Assembly: GCA_910578865.1 (NCBI GenBank)
Contig: CAJTRM010000001.1
Location: forward strand, 186,248 to 250,247
Reading direction: 5' to 3'
DNA from: an uncultured Dorea sp.
GTDB lineage: Bacteria; Bacillota_A; Clostridia; Lachnospirales; Lachnospiraceae
DNA: 64,000 nucleotides
The position numbers were made by a program, and so were the translations under genes. Of the stretch, positions 15,884 to 24,675 are shown in pieces; position 1 is the first letter of the stretch; every line of letters starts with the position of its first letter. Below the pieces are notes generated by a model, which was given only the letters and a program-made list of their open reading frames with translations, was not told the DNA's origin and did not search any database.

Positions 15884-17023
15884 ATGAAGCAAAATAATAT
15901 GTTAGCAATGATTTTAGCTGGCGGTAGAGGGTCTCGTCTGCATGAGCTGACCAACAAAGTGGCAAAACCTGCCGTTTCATATGGAGGAAAATACCGCATC
16001 GTTGATTTTCCACTCAGCAACTGTGCAAACAGTGGCATTGACGTTGTCGGTGTGTTAACGCAGTATGAATCCATCCTGCTGAACAGCTATGTGGCAGCCG
16101 GACGCCGCTGGGGTCTGGATGCAAAGGACAGTGGCGTATATGTACTTCCGCCCCGCGAAACCGCTGACTCCAATCTGGATGTCTACCGCGGAACTGCAGA
16201 CGCGATCTCACAGAATATTGATTTTATCGATACATATTCCCCGGATTATATCTTGATCTTATCCGGAGACCATATCTACAAAATGAACTATGATAAAATG
16301 CTCAGGGCTCACAGGGAAAAGAATGCCGACGCAACAATCGCCGTTCTTCCCGTTCCGATGAAAGAGGCAAGCCGCTTCGGAATTATGAACACCGACGAGG
16401 AAGGGCGTATTGTAGAATTTGAGGAAAAACCCGAAAAGCCAAAGAGCAACCTTGCTTCCATGGGAATTTACATTTTCAACTGGAAGCTTCTCCGCAAAAT
16501 GCTTATTGCAGATATGAAGAATCCTGATTCCAGCCATGATTTCGGCAAGGATATTATTCCGAACCTTCTGAATGACGAAAAGTCTTTATATGCATATAAG
16601 TTTGAAGGGTACTGGAAAGATGTCGGAACGATTGATTCACTCTGGGAGGCCAATATGGATCTTCTGGACTCTAACAATGAACTTGATCTGAGCGATCCGA
16701 CATGGAAGATCTATACCGAGGACGTTACAACCCTCCCACACTATGTGGGCCCCGGCGCCAATATTAAGCGTGCCTTTATCACCCAGGGGTGCCGGATTGA
16801 GGGCGAAGTAAAAAATTCTGTCCTGTTCACCGGCGTAAAGATAGGCGTAGGCGCCAAAGTCATTGACAGTGTACTTATGCCCGGTGTAGAAGTGGAAGAC
16901 GGCGCAGTGGTTACCCGCGCGCTTGTCGCAGACGGTGTAAAGATAGGAAAAGAAGCGGTTGTGGGCGATGCAGGAAGCGAACATATAGAACTTATCGCAA
17001 AACGCGTAAAGGGGGTAGAATAA
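15884..17023 (+). CDS. glgC: Glucose-1-phosphate adenylyltransferase GlgC
   Basis: This 379-residue enzyme makes ADP-glucose from glucose 1-phosphate and ATP, the committed step of glycogen synthesis. The N-terminal nucleotide-binding loop GGRGSR (13-18), the KPAVSYGGKYRIVDFPLSN region, and a C-terminal left-handed beta-helix (ITQGCRIEGEVKNSVLFTGV) are all present. GAGAGGG precedes the ATG. glgD follows after a single base, so they act as a pair. Confidence 0.95.
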   Translation: MKQNNMLAMILAGGRGSRLHELTNKVAKPAVSYGGKYRIVDFPLSNCANSGIDVVGVLTQYESILLNSYVAAGRRWGLDAKDSGVYVLPPRETADSNLDVYRGTADAISQNIDFIDTYSPDYILILSGDHIYKMNYDKMLRAHREKNADATIAVLPVPMKEASRFGIMNTDEEGRIVEFEEKPEKPKSNLASMGIYIFNWKLLRKMLIADMKNPDSSHDFGKDIIPNLLNDEKSLYAYKFEGYWKDVGTIDSLWEANMDLLDSNNELDLSDPTWKIYTEDVTTLPHYVGPGANIKRAFITQGCRIEGEVKNSVLFTGVKIGVGAKVIDSVLMPGVEVEDGAVVTRALVADGVKIGKEAVVGDAGSEHIELIAKRVKGVE

Positions 17024-17024
17024 T

Positions 17025-18140
17025 ATGGCTAAAGCATTCGGAATTGTAAGTTTTGCCGGAAATCATGTCCGCGTAGACGGCTTAAGGGCATACCGCCCGG
17101 CCGGAGCATTCTCCTTCCTGGGAAGATACCGCATCATTGATTTCCCGATTTCTAATATGAGTAACAGTAACATTGACCATGTACAGGTATATATGAGAAG
17201 GCAGCCGCGTTCCCTTACCGAACATCTGGGAAGCGGGCGCCATTACAACATCAATTCAAAGCGGGGCAAGCTGCATCTCCTCTTTACGGAAAACAGCCTT
17301 GGACAGGATATGTACAATACCGATATCGCCGCTTACCTGACAAATATGGAATGCATTGAGAACGTACATCAGCCTTATGTAGTGATAGCGCCAAGCTACA
17401 TGATCTATACCGAGGATTACAGCACTCTGCTCGACACTCATATTGAATCCGGTGCAGACATCACATTGCTGTATCATTCGGTAGATAACGCAAAAGAATA
17501 TTTCCTGAACTGCAATACGGTAAACCTCAATAAGCAGAAAGGTGTGCTCAATTTAGAGACAAACCATGGAAGTGCAAAAAACAAAAATATTTCTATGGAA
17601 ACATATGTAATGAAAAAAGAACTCTTTATGGAGCTTGTTAAAAAAGCCAAGAAGATTTCTTCCATGTACACACTGGCTGACATCATAAGCCGGTCCTGCG
17701 AAGAGCTTGATGTGCGCGGCGTATCCCACAAAGGATTTTTCGCAGCTGCCAGTGACTTCAAGAGTTATTACGATGCTAACATTTCACTGATCGACTTCAA
17801 GACTGCCTCAAGCTTATTCCACGATGACTGGCCGATCTACACACGCACGAACGATTCCTGTCCGACCCAATATTTTGAATCCTGTGACGTAAAGAATTCC
17901 GTAGTGTCCAACGGCTGTCTGATCAAAGGAGCTCTTGAGAACTCTGTGTTAGGCCGTGGCTGCATAATCAGCGAAGGGGCCAGTGTTAAAAACTGCGTGA
18001 TCCTCTCTGATGTAACCATCGGCAAGGATGTACATTTGGAGAATCTTGTCATTGACCGTAACGCAAAGATCTCCCATGCAAAGGAAGTAATTGCCGAGCC
18101 GGAGCGCCCGGGATACATCAAACGCGGAGACGTATTATAA
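17025..18140 (+). CDS. glgD: GlgD, noncatalytic partner of glucose-1-phosphate adenylyltransferase
   Basis: This 371-residue protein has the GlgC fold but lacks the N-terminal GGxGxR nucleotide loop; the corresponding stretch reads SFAGNHVRVDGLRAYRPAGA. The C-terminal beta-helix is kept (NSVLGRGCIISEGASVKNCV). In Firmicutes GlgD forms a heteromer with GlgC and raises its activity. It starts one base after glgC. A strong hairpin terminator follows. Confidence 0.93.
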   Translation: MAKAFGIVSFAGNHVRVDGLRAYRPAGAFSFLGRYRIIDFPISNMSNSNIDHVQVYMRRQPRSLTEHLGSGRHYNINSKRGKLHLLFTENSLGQDMYNTDIAAYLTNMECIENVHQPYVVIAPSYMIYTEDYSTLLDTHIESGADITLLYHSVDNAKEYFLNCNTVNLNKQKGVLNLETNHGSAKNKNISMETYVMKKELFMELVKKAKKISSMYTLADIISRSCEELDVRGVSHKGFFAAASDFKSYYDANISLIDFKTASSLFHDDWPIYTRTNDSCPTQYFESCDVKNSVVSNGCLIKGALENSVLGRGCIISEGASVKNCVILSDVTIGKDVHLENLVIDRNAKISHAKEVIAEPERPGYIKRGDVL

Positions 18141-18154
18141 GTTCAGATTATGAT

Positions 18155-18187
18155 GAAAAGAAGGATGTCACGGACATCCTTCTTTTC
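18155..18187. terminator. Bidirectional terminator between glgD and the convergent nucleotidyltransferase-like gene
   Basis: A perfect 15-bp stem (18155-18169 with 18173-18187) with a 3-base loop has GAAAAG/CTTTTC ends, so each strand finishes with a T-rich arm. It lies 14 bp after glgD and 39 bp beyond the convergent gene. Confidence 0.85.
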
Positions 18188-18226
18188 ATATTTCTGCTGA
18201 TATTTCTTTCTGTTTTGATGCATTTC

Positions 18227-19558
18227 TTATTTCTCTTCCGAAATTGACACGTCACTTTCTTCCACAGTTTCCACAGCCGCTGCCTCCTCAGAAGCATTCG
18301 CCACTTCCTCCGCTCCTGTCTCCAGCAGTTCTTCTGATACTTCCTGCATCTCTGCCTCTTGCAAAGCCGCATCTCCTTCTCCTTCTGCCTCTTCCTCTTT
18401 CTTCCTCCGGAAGATTTTGTGCAGCCGTTCCCTGATTCCCTGAACCTTACTGCGTATCCTCTCCCACAGCCTTTTGCATCGTTTTACAAAGACTCTCCTG
18501 AAAAGGCGCACATCACGGACGATCCAGAAAAAAGCAAGTAAAAAAGGATATTTTTTTAAGATCGGGAAAAACTGCTCCATATATTCCCTGGGCGGGAAAA
18601 ACCATTCTTTTCTTTTTTCCATCCATTCTTCTTCTCTGTCCCGGTTATAAAAATCAAGACCAATCCTGGCAAACGGTAGCAGCTTGGCATCAAGCTCACG
18701 GCTCTCCTTATCTTTTGACAAAATATACTCTTCCAGTTCCAGCGCTATGGAATATTCGTGATTTCCTTTACCGCCAAACCACATAACAGACAAAATCTCA
18801 ATCTGCTTTACAAATTCCTGCAGTTTTGCCTTTCCTTCATATTCATGTACTTCCTTCCAGAGAAATTCTTCATCCACCTTCTGCCTGTACAGCCAGAAAT
18901 CCAGAATCTGCCGTACTTTCAGCATGTTGTTGAGATAAGCCTCCTCAATCTTTGCCAGACGGTAGATATATTCCTCTTCCATAGAAGGAACATGGATAAA
19001 CTTATAGTTCTGAAAATGCAGATATTTCCTTACCGGATCCTGAAATACTTCCCTGAGTACCCGGCTCTCCACCGGCGGCTCGTCGTATATGGCCACCCGA
19101 ATCCCCGGCTGACGTACAAACAATATACCCTTCTGCATCCTTTCCTGCTTTTCTTCATAATCCATGTCCCGCATCAGGTGAAGAACCAGCGGCAGATCTT
19201 TTTTACCCACCAGGATCTCAAGCTTATCTATATATCCCAGCTCCGGACGGGGATACAGATTACAGATACTTGCGCTGCTCAACAGCAGGCTGTGAATCTT
19301 GTATTTTTCAAGCTGCCAGAGGATTACTTCTTCTGCACTTTGATATGATTCCCTTAAAAGCATTTCCTTTTTATATCTCTGATAAAACCGGGCCTCACAG
19401 TCTGCAGTGATATTCTTCTCTATGCCAATCATGCCAAAATATACCGGGTTAGAGATATTCTGGTAATCACAGGTTTTCAGCATAGTCTCCCAATTTATTC
19501 TTCTTTTTAAACTCTGAACAGGTCTCTCATTAATGACATCCTTCAGCAATATCATCAT
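18227..19558 (-). CDS. Nucleotidyltransferase-like protein of unknown role
   Basis: This protein of at least 443 residues resembles the uncharacterised nucleotidyltransferase family (NTP_transf_5 type) in its central part (LYPRPELGYIDKLEILVG; KGILFVRQPGIRVAIYDEPP), then has a basic segment and a long acidic tail rich in Glu, Ala and Val from about residue 385. The first ATG (19558) has no ribosome binding site. GGAGGG lies 27 bases upstream, and the intervening in-frame codons encode INYEARYMM, which fits the family's N-terminus, so initiation at a non-AUG codon (ATC at 19579 or ATT at 19585) is possible. It is co-oriented with the ABC ATPase gene upstream. Function unknown. Confidence 0.6.
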   Translation of the reverse strand: MMILLKDVINERPVQSLKRRINWETMLKTCDYQNISNPVYFGMIGIEKNITADCEARFYQRYKKEMLLRESYQSAEEVILWQLEKYKIHSLLLSSASICNLYPRPELGYIDKLEILVGKKDLPLVLHLMRDMDYEEKQERMQKGILFVRQPGIRVAIYDEPPVESRVLREVFQDPVRKYLHFQNYKFIHVPSMEEEYIYRLAKIEEAYLNNMLKVRQILDFWLYRQKVDEEFLWKEVHEYEGKAKLQEFVKQIEILSVMWFGGKGNHEYSIALELEEYILSKDKESRELDAKLLPFARIGLDFYNRDREEEWMEKRKEWFFPPREYMEQFFPILKKYPFLLAFFWIVRDVRLFRRVFVKRCKRLWERIRSKVQGIRERLHKIFRRKKEEEAEGEGDAALQEAEMQEVSEELLETGAEEVANASEEAAAVETVEESDVSISEEK

Positions 19559-19626
19559 ATATCTGGCTTCGTAATTGATGATAATCCCTCCTTTGTCACA
19601 ATATATCTTCTTAATTTATCGGCTGT

Positions 19627-20397
19627 CTACACTATAAAATAACCCTTTTTCTCTTTTTCTTTTCTTTCCTGGCGCTCCTTCAATATCCGACGTTCCTCAA
19701 AAATGTCCGCGGCATGCGGATTATACGCAGCATTCTTTTCATCAGAAATCACTCTTCCGGCCACCAGTGTAATATTTCTTTTCTTCATTATCGTGATCAG
19801 TTCTCTGGCATGGCTTGCCACGATTACCGTCATTCCTTTATAATTGATTTCTCTCAAAAGCTGCATAAGATCCCATGCAGTGTCGGGATCAAGGTTTGCC
19901 GTAGGTTCGTCTGCAATCAAGATCTCCGGCCCCACCGAAAGTGCACGTGCAAGAAGAGCGCGGCCAAGTTCACCGCCTGAAAGCTCCTGCGGATAAGACA
20001 TCGCCTTTCCCGCAATACCCACAAGGCCGAGCACCTTCATAACCGTACTCCTGATCTCCTTATCCGGCCTGTCAACTGCCAGGAGCGCAAGCGCAATATT
20101 ATCATATATCGTTCTGTCATTCAGCATCCCTATATCCGGAGACATCATGCCGATCCTCCGGCGGTGATAGGGAATCCCGCTTTTCCTCATCATATCCAGC
20201 CTCTTTCCCTTCACAATAATACAGCCGGACGTTACCTCTTCCTGCTTAATGATCAGATTGAGCAATGTACTCTTCCCTGCCCCGCTTTTACCTGTAATGA
20301 ATACGAATTCTCCTTTTGATATCTCAAAGGACACATCCTCCAGGGCAATTTCATCCTGAAACATCTTCGTAACATGTTCAAAAATAATTTCTGCCAT
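19627..20397 (-). CDS. FtsE-like ABC transporter ATP-binding protein (no FtsX partner here)
   Basis: This 256-residue ATPase has Walker A GKSGAGKST (36-44), signature LSGGELGRA (where FtsE/LolD proteins usually have LSGGEQQR), Walker B ILIADEPTANLD and a switch His (VASHA). The C-terminus is a charged extension (ILKERQERKEKEKKG). It most resembles FtsE and related small export ATPases, but no ftsX-like permease is adjacent: the next gene is nucleotidyltransferase-like. The upstream promoter is strong. Substrate and partner are unknown; calling it ftsE would be too firm. Confidence 0.75.
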   Translation of the reverse strand: MAEIIFEHVTKMFQDEIALEDVSFEISKGEFVFITGKSGAGKSTLLNLIIKQEEVTSGCIIVKGKRLDMMRKSGIPYHRRRIGMMSPDIGMLNDRTIYDNIALALLAVDRPDKEIRSTVMKVLGLVGIAGKAMSYPQELSGGELGRALLARALSVGPEILIADEPTANLDPDTAWDLMQLLREINYKGMTVIVASHARELITIMKKRNITLVAGRVISDEKNAAYNPHAADIFEERRILKERQERKEKEKKGYFIV

Positions 20398-20433
20398 ATC
20401 TACTCCTAACCTGCAATGTCATCAGCTAAATAT

Positions 20434-20462
20434 ACTATACTGTTTTAAGACAATACAGTCAA
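20434..20462 (-). promoter_or_regulatory. Promoter of the FtsE-like gene
   Basis: The minus strand shows TTGACT (20457-20462), 17-base spacer and TATAGT (20434-20439), a strong sigma-A match 37 bp before the ATG. Confidence 0.85.
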
Positions 20463-20474
20463 TACGGTTCCGGC

Positions 20475-20574
20475 AAACAAATGTAACAGTTCAGCCATAG
20501 TCGGTATAACGTGCTCATTCATGCAAGCATGATTCACACGTTATACCGGCATGGCTGAACTGTTACAAACAAAT
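20475..20574. mobile_element. Palindromic MITE-like element with 8-bp flanking direct repeats
   Basis: An 84-bp palindrome (20483-20566) starts GTAACAG and ends CTGTTAC. Its arms pair over about 30 bp (to 20513 and from 20537) with one small bulge, and a nested palindrome sits in the loop. It is flanked by exact direct repeats AAACAAAT at 20475-20482 and 20567-20574, as expected from a target-site duplication. GTAA ends and 8-bp duplications are typical of IS66-family elements, so this may be a non-autonomous relative. It encodes nothing. Confidence 0.7.
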
Positions 20575-20602
20575 AGCCTGCGGTTAAAAAACCGCAGGCT
20601 AT
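20573..20602 (-). terminator. Terminator after the fliD-fliS unit
   Basis: A 13-bp stem (20573-20585 with 20590-20602), GC-rich in the middle, with an AAAA loop lies 23 bp beyond the last gene of the fliD unit. The T tract on the minus strand (TTGTTTG) is modest and overlaps the direct repeat of the neighbouring palindromic element. Confidence 0.7.
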
Positions 20603-20625
20603 GTACATTTTTATGAAACAGCTAC

Positions 20626-21027
20626 TTATTGATAATATGAATGTTCCCCGGCCAACTTACGGCTGATGACCTTGTCAATACTGATCGTACGGTTCAGGAC
20701 ACTTTTAATCTGTCCGTTAAGCTCTATAATTTTTCTGGATTCAAAATCCTCCGCCTTCTGAACGTCCGTTTCATTCAAAATTGCCCTTAACTCTGCCTGG
20801 TCAGCTTCTTCCAGCGTCTCAAGGATTGTGATGATCCTCTCTCTTCCCTCACTGGCTCTGTCCATCTCTTCCTGCCTCATCCCAAACAAAAGCTGAACAC
20901 TCCCGCGGTCATCTCCTGACAACGCATCGCCCAGTTCTTTGGTGATCCTTTCGATCTCCACAAACCGAACATAATTTTTCTGCAGTTGCCTTACTACCTC
21001 TGTCAAAAGCTCTTCACGATTCTTCAT
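20626..21027 (-). CDS. Small helical protein downstream of fliS, possible FlgN/FliT-type flagellar chaperone
   Basis: This 133-residue protein is predicted to be all helical (KNREELLTEVVRQLQKNYVRFVEIE; FESRKIIELNGQIKSVLN), with no signal or membrane segment. I cannot identify the family from motifs. Its place, 8 bp after fliS in the fliD unit, is where FliT- or FlgN-like export chaperones are often found, and its size and helical content fit. AGGAGG precedes the ATG. The chaperone role is inferred from context. Confidence 0.6.
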   Translation of the reverse strand: MKNREELLTEVVRQLQKNYVRFVEIERITKELGDALSGDDRGSVQLLFGMRQEEMDRASEGRERIITILETLEEADQAELRAILNETDVQKAEDFESRKIIELNGQIKSVLNRTISIDKVISRKLAGEHSYYQ

Positions 21028-21035
21028 GACTCCTC

Positions 21036-21410
21036 CTAAGATACTCCGCTTATTTTGCTGGCTTCCTTAAATGCATCCCGAAGATCTGTTACCAACGGCT
21101 TCAGTTCCTGAATCACAGACGCCTTTCGCCCGGCCTTCAACCTGCTGATCTCATATAAGAAAAATTCATACATCCTTCTCAGTTCAGCACTGATCTCATA
21201 CTCCATATTCAAAGTCTTATCCAGATATCGTATAATCTCCTCCGATCTCTCGACAGCCTTATCAAACAGATCGTACTCTTCCTCTTTCAGAGCAATCTCT
21301 GCACGGGTCAGACGCTTAAGCAGCTCATCATAGAGGAGCAGAAGCATCTCTCCTTTCGTCATCGTACTGACGGTTTGCATCTTATACTGTTCATATCCAT
21401 TCTGATACAT
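21036..21410 (-). CDS. fliS: Flagellin export chaperone FliS
   Basis: This 124-residue protein is FliS, which binds the C-terminal helices of unexported flagellin. The N-terminus MYQNGYEQYKMQTVSTMTKG and the segment LLLLYDELLKRLTRAEIAL are typical, and the protein is all helical. AAGGGG precedes the ATG. It follows fliD by 20 bp. Confidence 0.93.
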   Translation of the reverse strand: MYQNGYEQYKMQTVSTMTKGEMLLLLYDELLKRLTRAEIALKEEEYDLFDKAVERSEEIIRYLDKTLNMEYEISAELRRMYEFFLYEISRLKAGRKASVIQELKPLVTDLRDAFKEASKISGVS

Positions 21411-21430
21411 ACGTTTCCCCTTCTTTAAGC

Positions 21431-23737
21431 CTAGAATGAACCTCCGAACTGGCTTAAGTAACTGCTCTGGCTGTTCATCTGAGAGATTAATGTCTCAAGG
21501 CTTGTAAACTGTTTGATATATCTGTCACGTTCCATCTCAAGCCTGGACTCATATTTTTTAATTGTCTTATTAATCTCTTCAATCTGCCTGTAGATTGCAT
21601 TATCCGTAATACTTCTCGGCGCTCTGGAAGAACCGGCTTTTCTGATAAGAACTCCGTAATCTCCAAGGTTATTGGCATATTTGTACATAACATCTTTCAT
21701 GTTCTGCGCGATGCCGTTCACTCCAACAGTATTGCCATTCTCATCCTTTGTGGCTTTCTGTGTAATCAACTTCTCTACCTTATCCGGATCAGCCTCTAAC
21801 GCTGCACGGAATTTAGCCTCATCAAATACCAGCTTGCCGTTCTCGGAATAAGAACTGGAAGTGGTGATACCAATCTCCTTCAAAGCCTCCTGATTCGCTC
21901 CGCCGATCACGTAACGAAGATCACGGGTCAATGCCCTTATATCACTGTCTCCAAATAACAGGCCCTGTTTTGCTTTTTCTTCATAAGTTTTAATTTCGTC
22001 TTCACTTAATTCTTTTTTCTGTGCATCCGTAAGCGGTGCATAATCTCTGTCAGGCTTGGTAGAAGACTCTTTATTTGCAAGCGCGATGATCTCATTATAT
22101 GCCTCTATCATCTCCTTAAAGCTGTTCGTCACTTTGTCTACATCAACCTTAGCGTCAAAGGTAACTGCCTCAGAAGTCATATCAACATCATCACCGTTGT
22201 AGCCAAAGGTTCCGCTGACAGATACAGTCAAGCCATCTACCGTAAAACTGTTAGTCCCCCGTTTCAACTCTACGACTTCGTCAGAACCGCCATATTTTAC
22301 TGCGATAATTGCATCCTGTCCCCTCACTTCTCCCGCAGAAGACATTCCGCCGAAAATATTGTCAAACGCTGCGTCAGACCCTGAGAAATCAACCGTACCG
22401 CTTGCTCCGTCTTCCTTGGATGTAAAAATGAATTTTCCGGAAGCCTTCTGATAAGATACCTGAACGTCACTCTGTGAATTGATCTTCTCAAGCAGGGTAT
22501 TGATCGTATCATTTTCAGAAAACTCAATCTCTTTGCCATTGATTTTTAATACTGTTCCGTCAGTAATGCCAAGCTTAGAAAGCTTTTGGGTCGTATTCAC
22601 ACGGTTATTTGCGCCTGCCTCGAAGCCCATAGCCTCCATCAGCCTGCTGTCCCCGTCAACCAGTGTAAGTGAAGATGTGGCATCCGGCTGTCCTGTCGAC
22701 GGATCTGTCGTCATAAAACTTAAACCACCGGCAGCCGTTGTATCAACCTTCACTCTGTCCCGCCCAAATGCCTTATCCATCTGGCTCTGAATAGAGCTCT
22801 TAAGATCATCCAGCGTACTCCACTGATCCTTTTCAGGCATCTTTATCGTTGCAGTTGTGCCGTTGTATTCAAATGTAAATTCTTTACCGGCAGCATATTC
22901 TTTGAAATCCACGTTGCTGACCAATTTCGATGCATCAATATCGTCTGCTGATACAGCACTCCCGCCTGCAAAACTGATTTCTTCAAAATCCTTCTCCGGA
23001 CCAAATCCAAGATATTCCAGTGCACTCCCGCCTTTCAGTGTAAGCTCATTGGTTGTGCCTGCTTTATCCTTAAATTCCAGTTTCCCCCCGTTTGCGGATA
23101 CTTCGATGATATCCCCTAATGTCTCGCCGGATGAGATCTGCTGCTCTTTCAGAGCCTTGTTAATGGATGCCGCTACGTCATCAACAGTATCGTAACAGTA
23201 CCCCTCGCCTTCCGGAAGGGCTATTGCATAATTCTTTCCGCCATAGCCGAACATAATATTCTTTCCGACCAGATTATCCACCTTGATCGTACTGTCTATA
23301 TCAACTTTCCCTGAAGACTCAAAACTTGAACCGGCAGCCGGAGTCGTACTCCAGCTCGCTTTCTTAGCCAGCTGTTTCACACCCTGGATCGCAATATCGT
23401 TCGCAGAATTTGAACTTCCTGAAATCTTCACCAAATTGCTGAATGCACCATATACCGAAAGCTTGCTCTTGCCCCAGAAGTTAGAGTTAAACAAGTTAGT
23501 CGATGATGTAAGAGTCGCCGTATACTTATCTGCAAATGCCATCATCTTTTCTGCGATATTTCTGATCGCAGTCTGCTGCCACTCAAGCTGGGTCTTCTTC
23601 TGCTCCTGCTTCTCAATCTTGCTGGTAGTGCCATATGTCAAATTTTCAATCAGGGTATCTCTGTCCAGACCACTGCTTAATCCGCCATAACCTCTGATGC
23701 TGTTGCTTGTTGTACTACTTAATCCACCTATAGACAT
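21431..23737 (-). CDS. fliD: Flagellar filament cap protein FliD (HAP2)
   Basis: This 768-residue protein is FliD. It has the N-terminal helix region (GLSSGLDRDTLIENL), a large variable middle, and a C-terminal helix (IEEINKTIKKYESRLEMERD) ending in QFTSLETLISQMNSQSSYL. It caps the growing filament and folds flagellin. The frame extends upstream to 23824, but AAGGAG is 8 bases before the ATG at 23737, giving MSIGGLSSTTSN. It is larger than the Salmonella protein (467 residues), with extra material in the exposed middle. A sigma-28 -10 box lies upstream. Confidence 0.93.
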   Translation of the reverse strand: MSIGGLSSTTSNSIRGYGGLSSGLDRDTLIENLTYGTTSKIEKQEQKKTQLEWQQTAIRNIAEKMMAFADKYTATLTSSTNLFNSNFWGKSKLSVYGAFSNLVKISGSSNSANDIAIQGVKQLAKKASWSTTPAAGSSFESSGKVDIDSTIKVDNLVGKNIMFGYGGKNYAIALPEGEGYCYDTVDDVAASINKALKEQQISSGETLGDIIEVSANGGKLEFKDKAGTTNELTLKGGSALEYLGFGPEKDFEEISFAGGSAVSADDIDASKLVSNVDFKEYAAGKEFTFEYNGTTATIKMPEKDQWSTLDDLKSSIQSQMDKAFGRDRVKVDTTAAGGLSFMTTDPSTGQPDATSSLTLVDGDSRLMEAMGFEAGANNRVNTTQKLSKLGITDGTVLKINGKEIEFSENDTINTLLEKINSQSDVQVSYQKASGKFIFTSKEDGASGTVDFSGSDAAFDNIFGGMSSAGEVRGQDAIIAVKYGGSDEVVELKRGTNSFTVDGLTVSVSGTFGYNGDDVDMTSEAVTFDAKVDVDKVTNSFKEMIEAYNEIIALANKESSTKPDRDYAPLTDAQKKELSEDEIKTYEEKAKQGLLFGDSDIRALTRDLRYVIGGANQEALKEIGITTSSSYSENGKLVFDEAKFRAALEADPDKVEKLITQKATKDENGNTVGVNGIAQNMKDVMYKYANNLGDYGVLIRKAGSSRAPRSITDNAIYRQIEEINKTIKKYESRLEMERDRYIKQFTSLETLISQMNSQSSYLSQFGGSF

Positions 23738-23814
23738 CTTCATCTCTCCTTTGTCTTTTAATATTATGCAGACATTGCTGCAATTTGATAAATTCAAATT
23801 TCCTCTGTACTTAT

Positions 23815-23822
23815 TTATCGGC
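23815..23822 (-). promoter_or_regulatory. Sigma-28 -10 element upstream of fliD
   Basis: The minus strand carries GCCGATAA, a perfect match to the sigma-28 (FliA/SigD) -10 consensus. No TAAA lies at the usual 15-base distance; the nearest is at 11 bases, so the -35 is weak. Late flagellar control of fliD-fliS is the expected biology. Confidence 0.6.
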
Positions 23823-23882
23823 ATATAGTATACTTTAAATAAGTGTTTTACAGAGTTTTAATTACGAATGGAGGAAATTAAT

Positions 23883-24662
23883 TTGGCTATCACTATTGCG
23901 CTTACCAACCAAAAAGGCGGCGTAGGCAAGACAACCACTTCCAGTTCACTGGCTGCCGGCCTAGCCTCCTTTTACGATAAAAAAGTACTTGCAATTGACT
24001 TAGATCCCCAGGGAAGCCTGGGGTTCAGCCTTGGTCTGAACATCGAAGACTGTTCCACGATCTACGATGTTCTGACAGGAAAGCTTCCTGTCAGAGATGC
24101 GATTCAGACAACAGATTATTGCGACATTATTACATCCAATATTTTGCTGAGCAGTGCTGAGCTTGAATTTACCGCTGCAAACAGAAAGCTTTTGCTGAAG
24201 GAAGCATTAGCCCCTGTCATGGACGAATACGACTATATTATTATTGATACTCCGCCTGCTCTTAATATTCTTACAGTGAACGCCTATGCGGCGGCAGATC
24301 ATTTGATCATTCCTATGGCTCCCGAGATTCTAAGCCTGTTAGGCGTTACCCAGCTCAGGGAGACCATTGAATCTGTAAAACACAGCCTGAATCCCAGGCT
24401 GAACGTGCTGGGCATTATTCTTACAAGGTTCAACGGGCGCACTCTTCTTGCTCAGGAAGTAAAAGAAATGGCTGAAAATATGGCTGCTCAGATAGGGACA
24501 AGACTATTTGCACGCCAGATCAGACCAAGCGTTGTTGTTGCTGAGGCTCCTGCACATGGTCTCAGCGTATATGACCATTCGCCGTGGTCTAATCCTTCTC
24601 TGGACTATCAGGCATTTGTAAAAGAAGTATTTATGCTGACATCAGATACGATGAAGGCTTAG
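23883..24662 (+). CDS. Small ParA/Soj-family ATPase
   Basis: This 259-residue ParA-type ATPase starts best at TTG (23883), where GGAGGA has proper spacing; the product begins MAITIALTNQKGGVGKTTT. The deviant Walker A with signature Lys (KGGVGKTT, from residue 11), Walker A' (LAIDLDPQG) and IIIDTPPA are present. It lacks an N-terminal HTH, as in small ParA and Soj proteins that position chromosomes, chemoreceptor arrays or other cargo. It is not next to parB. Its only partner is the ComFB-domain gene 13 bp downstream, set in a flagellar and chemotaxis locus, so a cargo-positioning role is a reasonable inference. Confidence 0.88.
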   Translation: MAITIALTNQKGGVGKTTTSSSLAAGLASFYDKKVLAIDLDPQGSLGFSLGLNIEDCSTIYDVLTGKLPVRDAIQTTDYCDIITSNILLSSAELEFTAANRKLLLKEALAPVMDEYDYIIIDTPPALNILTVNAYAAADHLIIPMAPEILSLLGVTQLRETIESVKHSLNPRLNVLGIILTRFNGRTLLAQEVKEMAENMAAQIGTRLFARQIRPSVVVAEAPAHGLSVYDHSPWSNPSLDYQAFVKEVFMLTSDTMKA

Positions 24663-24675
24663 GAGGTACAACAGC

